Below, piece after piece: positions 21,430 to 32,681 of a stretch of 64,000 bases of DNA. The DNA is from Oscheius onirici (Eukaryota > Nematoda > Chromadorea > Rhabditida > Rhabditidae): the NCBI GenBank assembly GCA_932521025.1, contig OW051469.1, positions 4,848,398 through 4,912,397 on the forward strand, read 5' to 3'. Numbering within the stretch: the stretch's first letter is position 1; every line of letters starts with the position of its first letter. The notes beneath the pieces are model-generated. The model was not told the DNA's origin. It worked only from the letters and a program-made list of their open reading frames with translations, and searched no databases. The translations under genes were made by a program, and so were the position numbers.

Positions 21430-23440
21430 GGTTGTAAATTGATGAATTGACATTAGCAACTTTTCTCCGACTTTTGCCACGAAAATGAGCTGTTCTGCTT
21501 GAACACCTGGTTCCACAAACGTCTCAACAGGAAATGGACCTGGTTGTCACCTAAAATGGAAACTAAGAACTGCATCGACTTCTTCCTGTGCTTTGCATCG
21601 ACTTCTTCCTGGGATTGTAGCGACTTTTCCGTACACTTCGGATCATCGGCTAGTGATGAGCCAGCTGCAATTCGGTGGAGACAAGAGACATACAAAGTCA
21701 AACACAAGGTCAACATTGAACAAACGGCTCTTTTCCTTCGCCATGGAGCAACTGTCCGTCAACCGAAATCTCACACAATACGAAACGCTACACGAATCTC
21801 TGACTTTTGCTGCAGAAGTAGTCTCAGTTCCGTTGCCAAAAGTGGATTTTCAATCTACCCGAACAAAAGACTTGTACGATGATCTGGAAAGAAGCATGTT
21901 TTTGTACAAGAGGCGGTGGCTCTTGGCAAAAACATGAACAAAGATCCAATAAGGTCGTGAAAGCCAGACTCACGCAGCTAGTAGATCCACGTGTGTTTTT
22001 CTCCTCACCAAGTTCGACAGATCATTCGGCAATTCTACAACGATCTGTACCTGGCTATAAATCCTCGACTACTACCACGGATGGATATCGAGGACGAGGT
22101 TCCGCCAATTATGCCCGAAGAAGTCACAAACAAGCTGAAGTTTGGAAAGAGTCCCGGATCAGACAGAGTCACGAATGACTTGCTGAAGGCAGCAAGATCT
22201 ACGGTAGCTGTCCCCATGACTACTTTGTTCAATAAGATTCTTGACGATGAGGAGACGCCAGACAGTTTAGCCGACTCGACCATCCGACTGCTGTTCAAGA
22301 AGCCCTCTGATGACGAAAAAACTATTGCTCTGTAGCTCTGATGTCCAGTATTTACAAGACCTTCACGTCCATACTTGGCCACAGGATGCTCAATGCGTTC
22401 AACCAAGGACCGAACTGGCTTCCGTAAAGGTTGCTCTCATCACATTCTTGCCATCAGCTCTCTTTCTTTTCATCTGTGATTTCAAAAAGGCATTTGACAT
22501 GGTGGAGCATTCAGCGGTTTGGGAGTCTTTATGCACACAAGGAGTACCAGCCAAGATCTTACGTCTCTTGAACAACATCTACACTTACGCTCAAGTAAGG
22601 GTTGGTGCAATTGGTGGATTTGTTGAGTTGAATGTACAACGAGGTGTCAGACAGGGAGACACGACCTCTCCAGCACTCTTTTCCGCGACATCCAAATCTT
22701 GACTGGGACAAAAGAGGTGTAAACATTCAAGGACAATGGCTGTCAAATCTTCGTATTGCTGATAATGTGGTCTTACAATTAGTCTCAACTTCTGCGGTGG
22801 CAGCCGAACAAATGCTTCGAGAGCTCTTCATCGCCAGCAGAGAAGTAGGTCAGGAATTAACTATGGAGAAGACATTTGCGATGTGCAACAGACACCCGAC
22901 TGCAATAAGAGTAGGAGGAGTTCGAATTGAGTACAAGAACGAAACAATATACCTGGGTCAACGGACATCGTTCGACAGAAATGCAGTGTCAAGGAAGATA
23001 AGATCCGCATGGGTGTGTTTCAACAAGTTTCATCAGCTTTTGACTAGCAAAAACGTCTCCATTGAACACTTTCTTATACGCAAGCGAGACATGGACACTC
23101 AGAGAGGACGACTGTACAAAACTTGTGGTGGCTCAGAGAAAGATGTTAAGAAGATTCCTTGGTGTCACATTGATGGATAGACGAACAAACGAATGGCTGA
23201 AGGAGAAGACGAAAGCTGTTGATATCAGAGAAAGATGGGTCAGAAGAAAGTGGAATTTTGCACGAAAAATAGCTCACGATGATACATGGACGAGACGAAT
23301 GCTAGAGTGGCGGCCTTGGAGAGCAGTCAGACCTGTAGGAAGACCAAAACCAAGATGGAGTGATTGTCTCACAGACGGAATAAGACAGAATTGGATGAGA
23401 GCGGCGAGAGAAGACTTTTCTCGCCGCTTTTTTCTGTAAG
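21430..23440 (+). mobile_element. RTE-type non-LTR retrotransposon, 5'-truncated and dead
   Basis: Plus-strand fragments in several frames. The endonuclease end is visible (NTWFHKRLNRKWTWLSPK, KNCIDFF, then TSDHRLVMSQ, the catalytic SDH). The reverse transcriptase follows (GKSPGSDRVTNDLLKAA; FICDFKKAFDMVEHSAVW; VQRGVRQGD; LRIADNVVL). The C-terminal region has LYASETWTLRED and PVGRPKPRWSDCL. Frameshifts separate the blocks, and the catalytic FADD is changed to IADN, so it cannot be active. A short tandem duplication (GCATCGACTTCTTCCT) lies near 21571-21610. Confidence 0.85.
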
Positions 23441-24769
23441 CTTTCGGTGTCGCTGTTCAAGATCTAGAATGAACAATCTTTTTCAGCTGGTGTAAATGTC
23501 TTCGATGTACTACGGAACATAGAAAGAATCAGACTGTGGATGAATAACAGGAAAGGATGTCTGCTGAAAAACAAAAGAACCAAATATGATATACGTGGCT
23601 ACAACTTGAAGGAAAATACTTTGGCTCGATACAAATCTACCTCTGGTAGATGGGTCATGCCCAATTTTTCCAGAAGTGTGACCTGTCAAGACGGAATTTC
23701 GCACAAAAATTGGGTATGACCCCTCTTCCAAAACATTTTCTGTGGGCGATTCGGTACTTTGTTCTTGAATTCTACTCTTCGTCATACATCTCACTTGCGC
23801 TTTCTTTAAGAACAATTTGGATCGTCCATTACTTTGCATACTGCGTGATTCTAGAACGCAATAATTGGAAGCCAGACGAGAATATTAACTGACCTTCCGG
23901 GTTTCGGGGTAAAATGGGCGTGACAACTCCATGGGAATGACCAAGTACTATTGTGCGTTCTTTTCCTTGTCACTTTTTACATCCACGGTTTCAAAATCGA
24001 CGGCATATTTTTGATGAATCAACTGAGAGCAACTGAAAAAAAACCTGTATACTACAAACCGGAGATCTCGATAATGAACAAAAAACCACATGAGGAATTA
24101 TTTCATTATGTGCACATTCTAGACGCCAGCTCAAAACGGTGGGCAAATCAAACAAAGAAAATTGACTAACCATTGAAAGAGTTCTACTTGACCAGCTTAG
24201 ACGGTAACAGACTGCCAATGATCGAACCAGCGAAGTCACAAATTTCCATAGAGACGTATTCTTCCAGTGGCCGCTACCTGAAAAAGAGACGAGAAAACTA
24301 ATGGATCTATCGGAGGCAACGATTTGGTTTTTTAGAAGAACTCTCAGCCGCCTGTCCCTCCACACCTTGACACCCCCTCAGTCGAACTATTGCCCAATTT
24401 GCTAGTCACTCCGGAGAGATCCTTACCGAAACCCGAATCGGCACTCGAACGGAAAACTGAAGCTTTCGGAAACTGGGTTGCTCGGGACAAATCCAGCTCC
24501 TAGTCAAGGTGTAAAAAGAAAGGCTACTGAGAAAAATTAAAAGGGTAGAACTTTTGGGAAAAGTAGAAACACCTGACTTGACTTTGAAGTAGACGACAAC
24601 ACGGACGAGCAGCAGACGATCGAGTGAGCTACTAGAGAAGCGACTTTCGTATTAACTTCGACATGTCGAGCTAAAACGAGTTGACAAGACTTGACAAGTT
24701 ATTCTGTTAAGATAACTTGTCAAGACAAGTTACCCTATTAGAGATCGACTGATTAGACCTACGACGTCC
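23441..24769. other. intergenic, no gene recognised
   Basis: Several short open frames on both strands but no splice pattern or domain. A perfect 12-base stem hairpin lies at 24691-24723 (TTGACAAGTTAT ... ATAACTTGTCAA), with further GACAAGT copies around it; similar GACAAGT clusters occur near 31600 and 36180. Confidence 0.4.
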
Positions 24770-25198
24770 GTGAATACCTCTTCAACGTCTACACTCCCAA
24801 TAATTTGTGATATTTTGAAGAGCGGCCACTATGACTTTACGCGCAAACTATTTTTCCGTCAGGGAAAATATTCCTATCTCAATATCCCGCGTTTTCCTGA
24901 CAGAAACAAAAGCCTTCAGCTTGATACCCTCAAAATTCGAAGGAGTGTCGCCGACCTCAAAATGATCCAAAAAATACTATCATCTCGAGTTGACAAACAC
25001 CAGTTTTTCATGTTTTTCCAATCCCGTACGCGTGGTCCCAAAATCAAAACCTTTCTTTCCAAACCAAGAACTAATCTTCGTCGCCAGTTTTTTGCACACA
25101 GAGTGGGGTTCAGGTTCCAGGTGCTAACGAGGTCCAATAACGTGATTCCAAAAACAAACAGCGCTATTTTATCATTTATAAAACAAAGTCAGAGGTGA
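24770..25198 (+). mobile_element. 3' end of a second non-LTR retrotransposon
   Basis: Open frame of 142 codons reading FTRKLFFRQGK, ... LDTLKIRRSVADLKMIQKIL, ... FFMFFQSRTRG, ... FFAHRVGFRFQVLTRSNNVI, ... ILSFIKQSQ. This ordered pattern (RR..DL...KIL, FF, TRG, RV...W-like, FK) is the conserved C-terminal tail of Jockey/CR1-like reverse transcriptase ORFs. It is a different lineage from the RTE copy at 21.4-23.4 kb. Only the tail remains. Confidence 0.6.
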
Positions 25199-25634
25199 AT
25201 ATGCCAAGGATATCTTATAATGTTTTATTGTAAATTTTGTTTTTCTTCCCAATTCCCCGTTTTACAAGTTTTATTTCCCACTTCCCTGTCTCTCTATTAG
25301 ACATTTTACCTGTATTATTCCCTCTACCCCCGCCCCACATACAGCCTATGTTATTGCATAGAAATAAATATAATATATACCATCCTGTGAAAATGAGACT
25401 GATTGACAAAGACTTGAGTCGGAGTGCCACCTTCTGCAAAAATGTTATCAGAGCATTCGTTAGGAATATCTTTAAAAGGGAGACGAATGTTGCAACGGCA
25501 ACTAAGTCTACGAGACTAGAAGAACAATTAAATTTTCAGTGTGAACCATACGGTGCCGCAACCATTATAGTGTCCAAATTATTAGTAAACGTAGTATTTT
25601 GTGAACAGTTAAATTGGCAGTGACTGATTTCTCT

Positions 25635-26014
25635 TTATTCTTCAATGCAATGTCTGGCAATATGCTGGTCTATACGACGTAGTCCTTCCGATAGAAATGC
25701 TTTCAACAATCCAGTGGAAATGTCGTAACCAAACTGTTGCTTTCTCTGAATCTCAAGCGAAACCTTTAGTGTCCTAGGCAGCCAATCATTAAGCTGAATC
25801 GTTATATTTAAAACCCCAAAAGCCTAACCCTGGATGCCTCTTCTAAATCTTCAAATCGCTGTATCAACTCGGGCCGAGTTGACTTGAATGTGAAATAACC
25901 AAGCCTTCCAGTTTGTGCGAGCCTAATCGCTGATATTTTTGTGGTCTTAAAAAGTGAAATGTAATATCGAAACAGATGCATTATCTTGGCGAAGATTGCA
26001 TGCAGAATGATCAT
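25635..26014 (-). CDS. small unknown protein, inverted paralogue 1
   Basis: Exons: 26014-25829 (open through a former intron) and 25793-25635. The 117-base core (25945-25829) encodes TTKISAIRLAQTGRLGYF and aligns residue for residue with the plus-strand paralogue at 26365-26481. The last exon reads LNDWLPRTLKVSLE... and ends CIEE. The intron that the paralogue has before the core is here 39 bases starting AT instead of GT, with no stop, so it reads as 13 extra residues (IMHLFRYYISLFK). No known domain. Confidence 0.55.
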
Positions 26015-26232
26015 GCAAAAAATTTTGCATCGTCTAACAGCAGATTTTTTTGTCGTCTATGAAGTTTTATCTGTGTTTGTGTGTCTTGCCTTGATGAAGA
26101 TGAGTTCAAGCATTTTTGGTGTAACAGGCGGGTGGTCGAGAGTCAGAGACTCCATTTTGAAATGACTAAAAGGCTAAAAACAGAAGCGCTTGGACTAACT
26201 CGAATATCGATCGCTAGACGCATTATCAGCAA

Positions 26233-26692
26233 ATGTCACAGTTCAAAACGGATCATAACATGGAGCAGCTTGACCTGAACCATCCGGCCATTACTCAGAA
26301 GATTTTGCACTCCATATTTATAAAGGTAAATTTCACTCTTTCTGTTTATCATAGTTTCTTTCAGACCACAAGGTTATCAGCCATTCGACTAGCTCAAACT
26401 GGAAGACTGGGTCGCGACACTTTTAACTCTACGCGTTCTGACATTATCCAGCGCTTTCAAACAGTTGAAGATTTACGGGAGGTGGTTTCTTTTGTTTAAG
26501 GAACAATTCAAAATCTTCCAGAAATATACATGGCTGCCACGAACATTGTCAGAAGTTATAAAAGAACAGCAATATCTGGATTGTGAATATTTCAAGCATG
26601 GTCATACGTACGCTTGGAAATCTCGGCTCTTGGACAACAGAATGATCATTCATAGACATATCAACAATATCACTGCTTGCTTTGAAGAATAA
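26233..26692 (+). CDS. small unknown protein, inverted paralogue 2
   Basis: Exons 26233-26325, 26365-26481 and 26522-26692, both introns phase 0, give 126 residues: MSQFKTDHNMEQLDLN..., core TTRLSAIRLAQTGRLGRD, then KYTWLPRTLSEVIKEQQY... ending TACFEE. Predicted soluble, basic, helical; no signal peptide. Divergently arranged with 25635-26014; the two 5' ends are about 220 bases apart. No family recognised. An upstream exon (26081-26230) is possible. Confidence 0.6.
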
Positions 26693-26845
26693 ACTGTAAC
26701 TTGTCTTTTTGTATTTTGATTCAGCGACATGTCATGTGCCTAATGTAACAGCACAGATTCGGTCTGGCAAAGACACGGTTTCTAGATTACATATTTCAAT
26801 AACAAAGTATAAAAAGAGTTTATAAGATTCTGGCAAGTTTCTGGT

Positions 26846-27975
26846 TCATCGTTTGAAGAGTCTGCTGATCGTGGCCGTCCTCCTCATCAGTATACTGTAA
26901 CACTCAGTTGATACAATTTCTGTTCTCTTACCAATAGATGACCCATTTGGCTCTACTCGCGTAGGACGAGACGATGGTAAACGTTGTACACGCAAAATTC
27001 TGACTAAAAACAATCATTCCGCTTCTTGTAATCTTACCAATAGATGGCCACAAAGTTGAAGCCAATTGTTCCGGCAATGAAGCATAGACCGAGAACGATG
27101 AATGCAAAGGCTTGATCCATTACACTTCGAGTTCGAACTGGCTGAAAGTACACAGAGCTGACTAAAGATATAAAGAAACAAAACCTGACGAGGTCGATTC
27201 GGAGAAATGATCTTTCCAATATGAGTTACGTGTGCGACTTTGTTATTTGGCTGGGTCTGGGTCTGACTGGTACTGTTGACATTGGACAAAGGACTGGCAG
27301 TCGTGGCCATCTTCTTGGCCTGTCTGGTCAGATACAGTAGGACGACAGTCATGCAGAAGGTCACGACCACAAAAGCTGCTATCTGAACCGTCCAGTTGAC
27401 TCTCTGATAGACAGCAGTAAAAGGTCGAGTGTAGTCGTAGTGCCAGAAGTGAGTTGTCGAGTTGTAGGTGAAGCCACAGTACTCGGTCACGAGGGGAGTT
27501 GACATCAGGACGGCGAAGGCGTAGCAGAGAATGATAGCGATTTGAGAGATTTTGTTCTTCCGAATTGTGACGAAGATGTAGACGGCAACGATTGCTATCA
27601 AATTCAGAAGGGCGAAAACAGGAAGCATTAGAAGAGAGTAGAAAAATGGAAAACAATGTGAGAGAATTCCCAGTTCCTTGATGATAAAGACTGAAACAAG
27701 TCTGGGTACAGGATTTGTCTCTGTCTATTTATGTTTCTCATAGTCTTTCTTCTGAACCTACTTCGGTCGGACATGGACACATCTATAAAGTAGCTCGGAA
27801 CATCATGGAACAAAATAATCGGCATGGAAATGACATCGTTCAACAGCAGATACTTCATCATATCCATCAAGATACTGTGCTCATCTTCCTTGAAGATCTT
27901 GGAGAGATAGAAGATTTCGCCAAAGAGAGTGACAGTCAAAAGAATCCAGTCGAGAACGACCAGATAGAATTCCAT
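26846..27975 (-). CDS. seven-pass membrane receptor (nematode chemoreceptor-like), paralogue 1
   Basis: Exons 27975-27762, 27690-27185, 27141-27038, 27003-26932 and 26894-26846 give 314 residues. Hydrophobic spans: near residues 5-28, 42-65, TM3 (CFPFFYSLLMLPVFALLNLIAI), TM4 (IAIILCYAFAVLMSTPLV), TM5 (IAAFVVVTFCMTVVLLYL), TM6 (AFAFIVLGLCFIAGTIGFNFV) and TM7 (FTIVSSYASRAKWVIYC), with a basic tail LMRRTATISRLFKR. Conserved family motifs: MKYLLLNDV, HDVPSYF, EYCGF, SRAKW. It is a member of a local four-gene family; an orphan serpentine receptor is the likeliest role. One intron present in the plus-strand paralogues after the FQ/LQ codon is missing here. Confidence 0.75.
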
Positions 27976-28281
27976 CACTAGCTATATCAAGACAAAACGT
28001 GTTGATAGCGTGGGGCTCTAATTGGCGGAGCCCTTTACGGTCGTGTGAATTTCAATATGTTTTTCTATGGCGGAAAAACAGTCATTGTGTCCATTAGTAG
28101 GGTCGGTTGGCTATGAAAGGAATAGACGTCAAGTTCAAGCTTGAATGTTTAACCAGAATATAACAATGTCAACGTCTAGAAATATTCAAAAACATCAGTT
28201 GAACCAACTACAAATTGACGGAACACTAGTGTTTACGTAACGTATGTTTATGTATTGGTTTATTGGATAAAAAAAACTGAA

Positions 28282-29350
28282 TCATGTTTCTGGGACAAGC
28301 TTTGCACCAATGTATCGTCTGCGACATTCCTCGTCCACAAAATTCAAGAAATATAGTCGGAGGTGCCCAGCAGCCATGTAGGCGTTGAAAAAACCGTACC
28401 TGAAAACTTTAAGTAAGATTAAAAAAGAAATCCTTCACCTCTCTTCGTCTATCAACTTAAAAAAGAAGTCGTGAGTCAACTTCTTGTGATTTTCAGTCGG
28501 CAAATGAATCTCCATGTTCCATTGACATACAGTGATCCCGGCCTGATCGAGAGCTCCGTTTTTGACGATGAAAGGGTACAGAAAGTATTCAGCGTATTCG
28601 GCATCCATAAGGATCATGTCATAAAAGGATTTCCCGATGAGATTTCTGAGAAAATAGATGAGATCTACAGTCACGACGATTTTGTTGAAATAGGGCCCTC
28701 CGGCTTCTGAAGGGAACAGAATTGCGGTTCAACAGCAACAATACTTTGTGTTACGGACGCGTTTTGATATCCAGCCATTCCACTGACAGCAAAGGGAAAG
28801 AACTTTCCAATCTCGTTGTACAGGTTTTCGTTCACGTCGATCATTGGATCAGCACCATAGAAGTCGGTGTTGGATGGACCCACAGCCTGAAACTGGAGAA
28901 CACAAAGGGAAAATCTACCACTCTGATCTTCTTCTCAGCTTCCGTATCAAAGCCAATTCCCACGGTCACGACAGTAATGTTCTGCTTCTCTATTGGCAAG
29001 ATCATATATTTCATTTCGTCTTTGTTCTTGAATCTTTTCAAGTTTAATTTGTCTACGAGATCCTTCCCACAGGCATTGATAACACTTCTCCAGGCTAGCC
29101 AGCTCTGAACATAATTTTCGTTTCAAAAGCTTTCCAAACCTTGTTTGGATAGTCGACAAACTTTTTAGACTTCTCCAAAATACACGACTTCCACGGAGCT
29201 AGAATTGAGATACGCTTAGAAGCAGGGGTATTATTCTGACTGGTGTTTGTGTGATACAAGAACCCGAAAGCTATAACTATCCCAACTAGAAAGAAAACAT
29301 TAATGGATCTCCTGAAATGAGTCGGTCAATGGACAGTGGTCAACTTACAT
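28282..29350 (-). CDS. FkbM-type methyltransferase
   Basis: Coding exons 29350-29349 (the AT of the start codon), 29311-29140, 29104-28919, 28886-28745, 28706-28439 and 28399-28282 give 295 residues. An N-terminal signal anchor (INVFFLVGIVIAFGFLYH) predicts a Golgi-type enzyme. The methyltransferase part shows ITVVTVGIGFDTEAE (SAM-binding glycine motif), GPSNTDFYGADP, GGPYFNKIVVTVDL, and YDMILMDAEYAEYF, the acidic post-motif seen in nematode FkbM proteins. Likely SAM-dependent O-methylation of a sugar; the substrate is not known. The start codon is created by splicing AT to G. Confidence 0.8.
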
Positions 29351-29622
29351 TTTTAGTTCTTTTGAACTGAACGTAGAAGATTAGAGCAAACTGGCCACCA
29401 ACTCAACACTTATACGTTTGTCTGAATAGCGGAGATCGAAGCCCAGATGGATACGCAACAAAATGGGAGAGACAACAATTGATGGTCTGTTATTGTGCAG
29501 TTGTTATGTAAATCGTGTAGTTTTGCATGGGCGAGGGGTAGGACAAAAAAACCTTTGGAGTTAAACACAGCGGGCACTTTCATAAAATGTTTGGGAGAAA
29601 GAGGTAAATGACCATTAAATTT

Positions 29623-31273
29623 TCATTTTCTGCCTAGATACACACTATCAAGTCTACGCTTCACATTTCTATACAAAGTGCTCATCAAATGAGCTGGGTA
29701 GTTGGTATTGGTGTAGTTGCCAAAGCTGAGGGTTTCTGGCATCCACCGAATACCCCAGTCACTCAAAATCACATCACGATAGTGTCTGGAAAACAAACAA
29801 TATTATAAAAACTGTCAAAGGAACCTTATTTAGTCGTCTTGAGGAGGGACATGTGCGCCATTGTATCCTGGGTACATTGTTGAGGCATAATGAACCCACA
29901 TAACGAGAACCTTCAACGGATCCAAGACATTTTTTGTAGTGTGGCCTGGCGGAGCAGGAGCAGAAGTGTTGTGGTAGTTGAGCGTGGGAAGGTGTTCTTG
30001 GAGAGTCCGGTTGCCCTAAAAACTGTCAAATTTAATGGGAAAATAGTGAATGACCTCATATTTCGATGGAGGAATCTTAGTTCGCAGAATCCATCTCATT
30101 CTGAACTCCATAATCCCATTTTTTGGATCTTTTCGGAAGTGATTCCTGAAGAATGAATCATATTGAAGAGACAAGCCTCGTACTCGACGTATTCTTTCAA
30201 AGTCATTTTTCCCAACGGCGTTATTCTCTAGTCTATATCTTGAGATATTATGTATTTCGAATGGTTACGGCTTCTTGATACACAGTCCTGGAATATGATA
30301 ATTGGAGAATTATAAAGAGGACAAACATTTATTGCGATTAGCTGCCAATCTTTTCCTTCACGTTGAACATGGTCACTGAGGAAAATCAGCTTCATTTCCC
30401 CGGAAGCTGCGTAACTGTGAAGGAGCTGGAAGTTATGTTTTCTGTCACATTGTTTCTCTTGCCTTGAGTACTCATCCATATCCCTCACATAGACATAGAA
30501 ATGTTCGACTCCTTGCAACTTGTAGTGTTCAACCAATTCTGTCAGTAACAGCCAAGCAGAAGTATTTCCATATATTGGACATAAACACACCGACAGCTCG
30601 TAGACTGAACCAATCACGTATACCGAAATTACCTGGTTTCTTCGGCCTCTTAGAAATCGGAACAAAATGAACAGGGCTGTCGTAATGGAACTGGGTAACA
30701 CTGACAAATTCCGCTCCATCTCTTTTGCAGCAACTAGTCACATAGAGTGGATATACGAAACCAGGAGATGGATTACCGATTTTCGTGAAGTTCTTGTTCA
30801 AAAAGTGACAGTACACCTGTGCTCTGGAGGAATTGTTCAGTCTAAATGGAATAAAGCTTACCCAAGGAGCCCATCATTTTGAATGGTGATCGACATGTGC
30901 TCCTCGTGTTCATAAGCAGCCAAAATGACTATTGGAAGAACTTGTCCCTTCTTCTTGTCTTTTAGTAAAGTCTCATTGGCTTTTTCAGTCATAAACTCGT
31001 GGAAAGGAACACATTCAGGAACTTTGCCATTCCCATATTCTATTGTAAAATTAGTGGAGAAGTAAGAGTTGAAATCAAAGTCGATGTTTGATGAGAATAC
31101 TGAACTGGTTTTAAATGACAGCGACCAATGAGAATACCTTTAGCAGAGAGAACATTGGATACGACACTCATTGAATAAACTGAATCCATGTCGATAATTT
31201 CGAAATAGGTCAAAGTCCATAACAATGCGGATACGAGGAAAAAGATTGTGATTAATAGCGTCGAACTGTTCAT
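29623..31273 (-). pseudogene. GT92 (DUF23) glycosyltransferase pseudogene
   Basis: The N-terminal half is intact: signal anchor (MNSSTLLITIFFLVSALLW), VLPIVILAAYEHEEH, QVYCHFLNKNFT, and the GT92 core VEHYKLQGVEHFYVYVRDMD, then QLIAINDCVSRSRNHSKYI and QDID. Exactly where the family has DIDE the codon is TAG (30228-30230). A frameshift follows before FFRNHFRKDPKNGIMEF; further on NVLDPLKVLVMWVHYAS and a TAA at 29830-29832 before HYRDVILSD. GT92 members in worms include galactosyltransferases acting on core fucose. With two stops and a frameshift this copy is inactive, unless the lesions are sequence errors. Confidence 0.7.
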
Positions 31274-32681
31274 TTTCTGAAAAGGGGACAGTTTTTGAAT
31301 GGCATGTGTATCAGAGGAACAGGGAAAACTAGTGGGAATGTTATGATCAAGAAAACAAATTATTGGGACGGGGAGTGAACTGTCTAGAGACTCGAATAGA
31401 GGAAGAGCCGCTACTCTTTGGTTCTGAACTGCTTTGCATACTTCCTGTGTTAGTGTCAACAAAATTAAAAGTGTCAAAAATAACAGGAGAACGTCTCTTG
31501 TCGATTGCTGTTACCTATCTAAACTATTAAAAAGCTACGGTGTCTGTGGCGGACTCTGCGTGTATGCCTGTTTGTCCATGGTCACGAGATTCGTCGTGAC
31601 AAGTTAGAAATTGTCAAGGTAAGCAAGTTACTTTTGAACTTTGAGTTTTTACAGACTTTGGCATCTTCTATGTCAGAGGCAAGTAGAAAACTTTAGAAAT
31701 AGGTATAGAGCCGGTAGAAAACTGACATTACGACGCCGCCAGGCGACGAAGTCGGCTGGTCCTCTCTTATTAAAACGCTAGGGTCACCCGAAGTGTATTT
31801 CGAACTTTTCAACCCCTGGGTACTGTTAAAATGCGAATCTGAGGGCAACTATTTTATCGAAATTTTGCGAGGAATCAGGTTACCACGTCCGTTTTTCGAA
31901 ATAATCCCCTTTCACTGTTTTCAAGTCTCTCTATGGTTTGGCACTCTGAAGCCGCAGGTAACAAGTTATGTTCTGTCAAGAATTTAGGCAACAACTGTTG
32001 TAGGAGTATGAAATGGTGTACGACGTCGTCAGACGACGAAGTCGGCTGGTACACTTTTATAACAACACTGTTCAAAAACTTATTTCTGTTAATTATGCGG
32101 CTGCACAAAAAAACTTGGAGAACACAAAAGTCGAAATGAAAAGAATTCTAAAGGATGGTGGTTCATAAGGGTATTATAGTCGCTGTCCCGTTGCCTAGGC
32201 GGTTATGATCTACTAAAAACTGATGACGTCTAAAGAGGAAAACGTTTTAACAAATCTGTTAAATTTCGAAGGTTTAGCACTACCCGCTGTTGCATGAAAA
32301 CAGATAAATACTAATTTTTAGGTCCTGGCGGTTCCTGTCATTCTCGTAGCGATCCATTGTGACGGGAAAAATTCACTGTCTTCGGCTTCTTTCGCAGTTC
32401 TCCCTGACCATCTTTTGATTTGTAGTACACTTTCAACCGTCGGACAAAACACTCCTAGTAATCAAATAAGGGTCAGAATCTTTCGGTCCTTCTCTAAACT
32501 GGTTCAATTTCCTGACCCTCTATTGAGAAACAAAAAATCATAATGAGGTTCAGCGTGATGACTTTGAAGTCACTCACAACTCCGCATCAAACAGGTGATG
32601 CGTAAAACCACACACACATACACAGAGACACGCCCTTTTGGCATATAAACTGAAAGAGCATCCTCATTAATTTCTGTCCTA
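31274..32681. other. intergenic with two hairpin/repeat signals
   Basis: No gene seen. GTCACGA/TCGTGAC hairpin at 31581-31600, then GACAAGTTAGAAATTGTCAAGG. Two diverged copies of a GACGACGAAGTCGGCTGGT-type sequence lie at about 31729-31765 and 32016-32057. Upstream of 32682 a TATA-like GCATATAAAC (32641) may serve the receptor gene. Confidence 0.45.

Noticed and set aside
27961-28281. Operon between the receptor at 26846-27975 and the methyltransferase at 28282-29350
   Set aside because: Both are on the minus strand and about 300 bases apart, but no poly(A)/acceptor pairing or co-function supports an operon.
30529-30816. 95-residue frame within the GT92 gene as a separate gene
   Set aside because: Its first two thirds are GT92 exon 3; the rest is read-through of an intron starting GTAATTTCG.
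31581-31625. Spliced-leader RNA gene candidate at the hairpin and GACAAGTTA site
   Set aside because: No recognisable SL exon sequence, no clear Sm site and no three-hairpin fold could be drawn.
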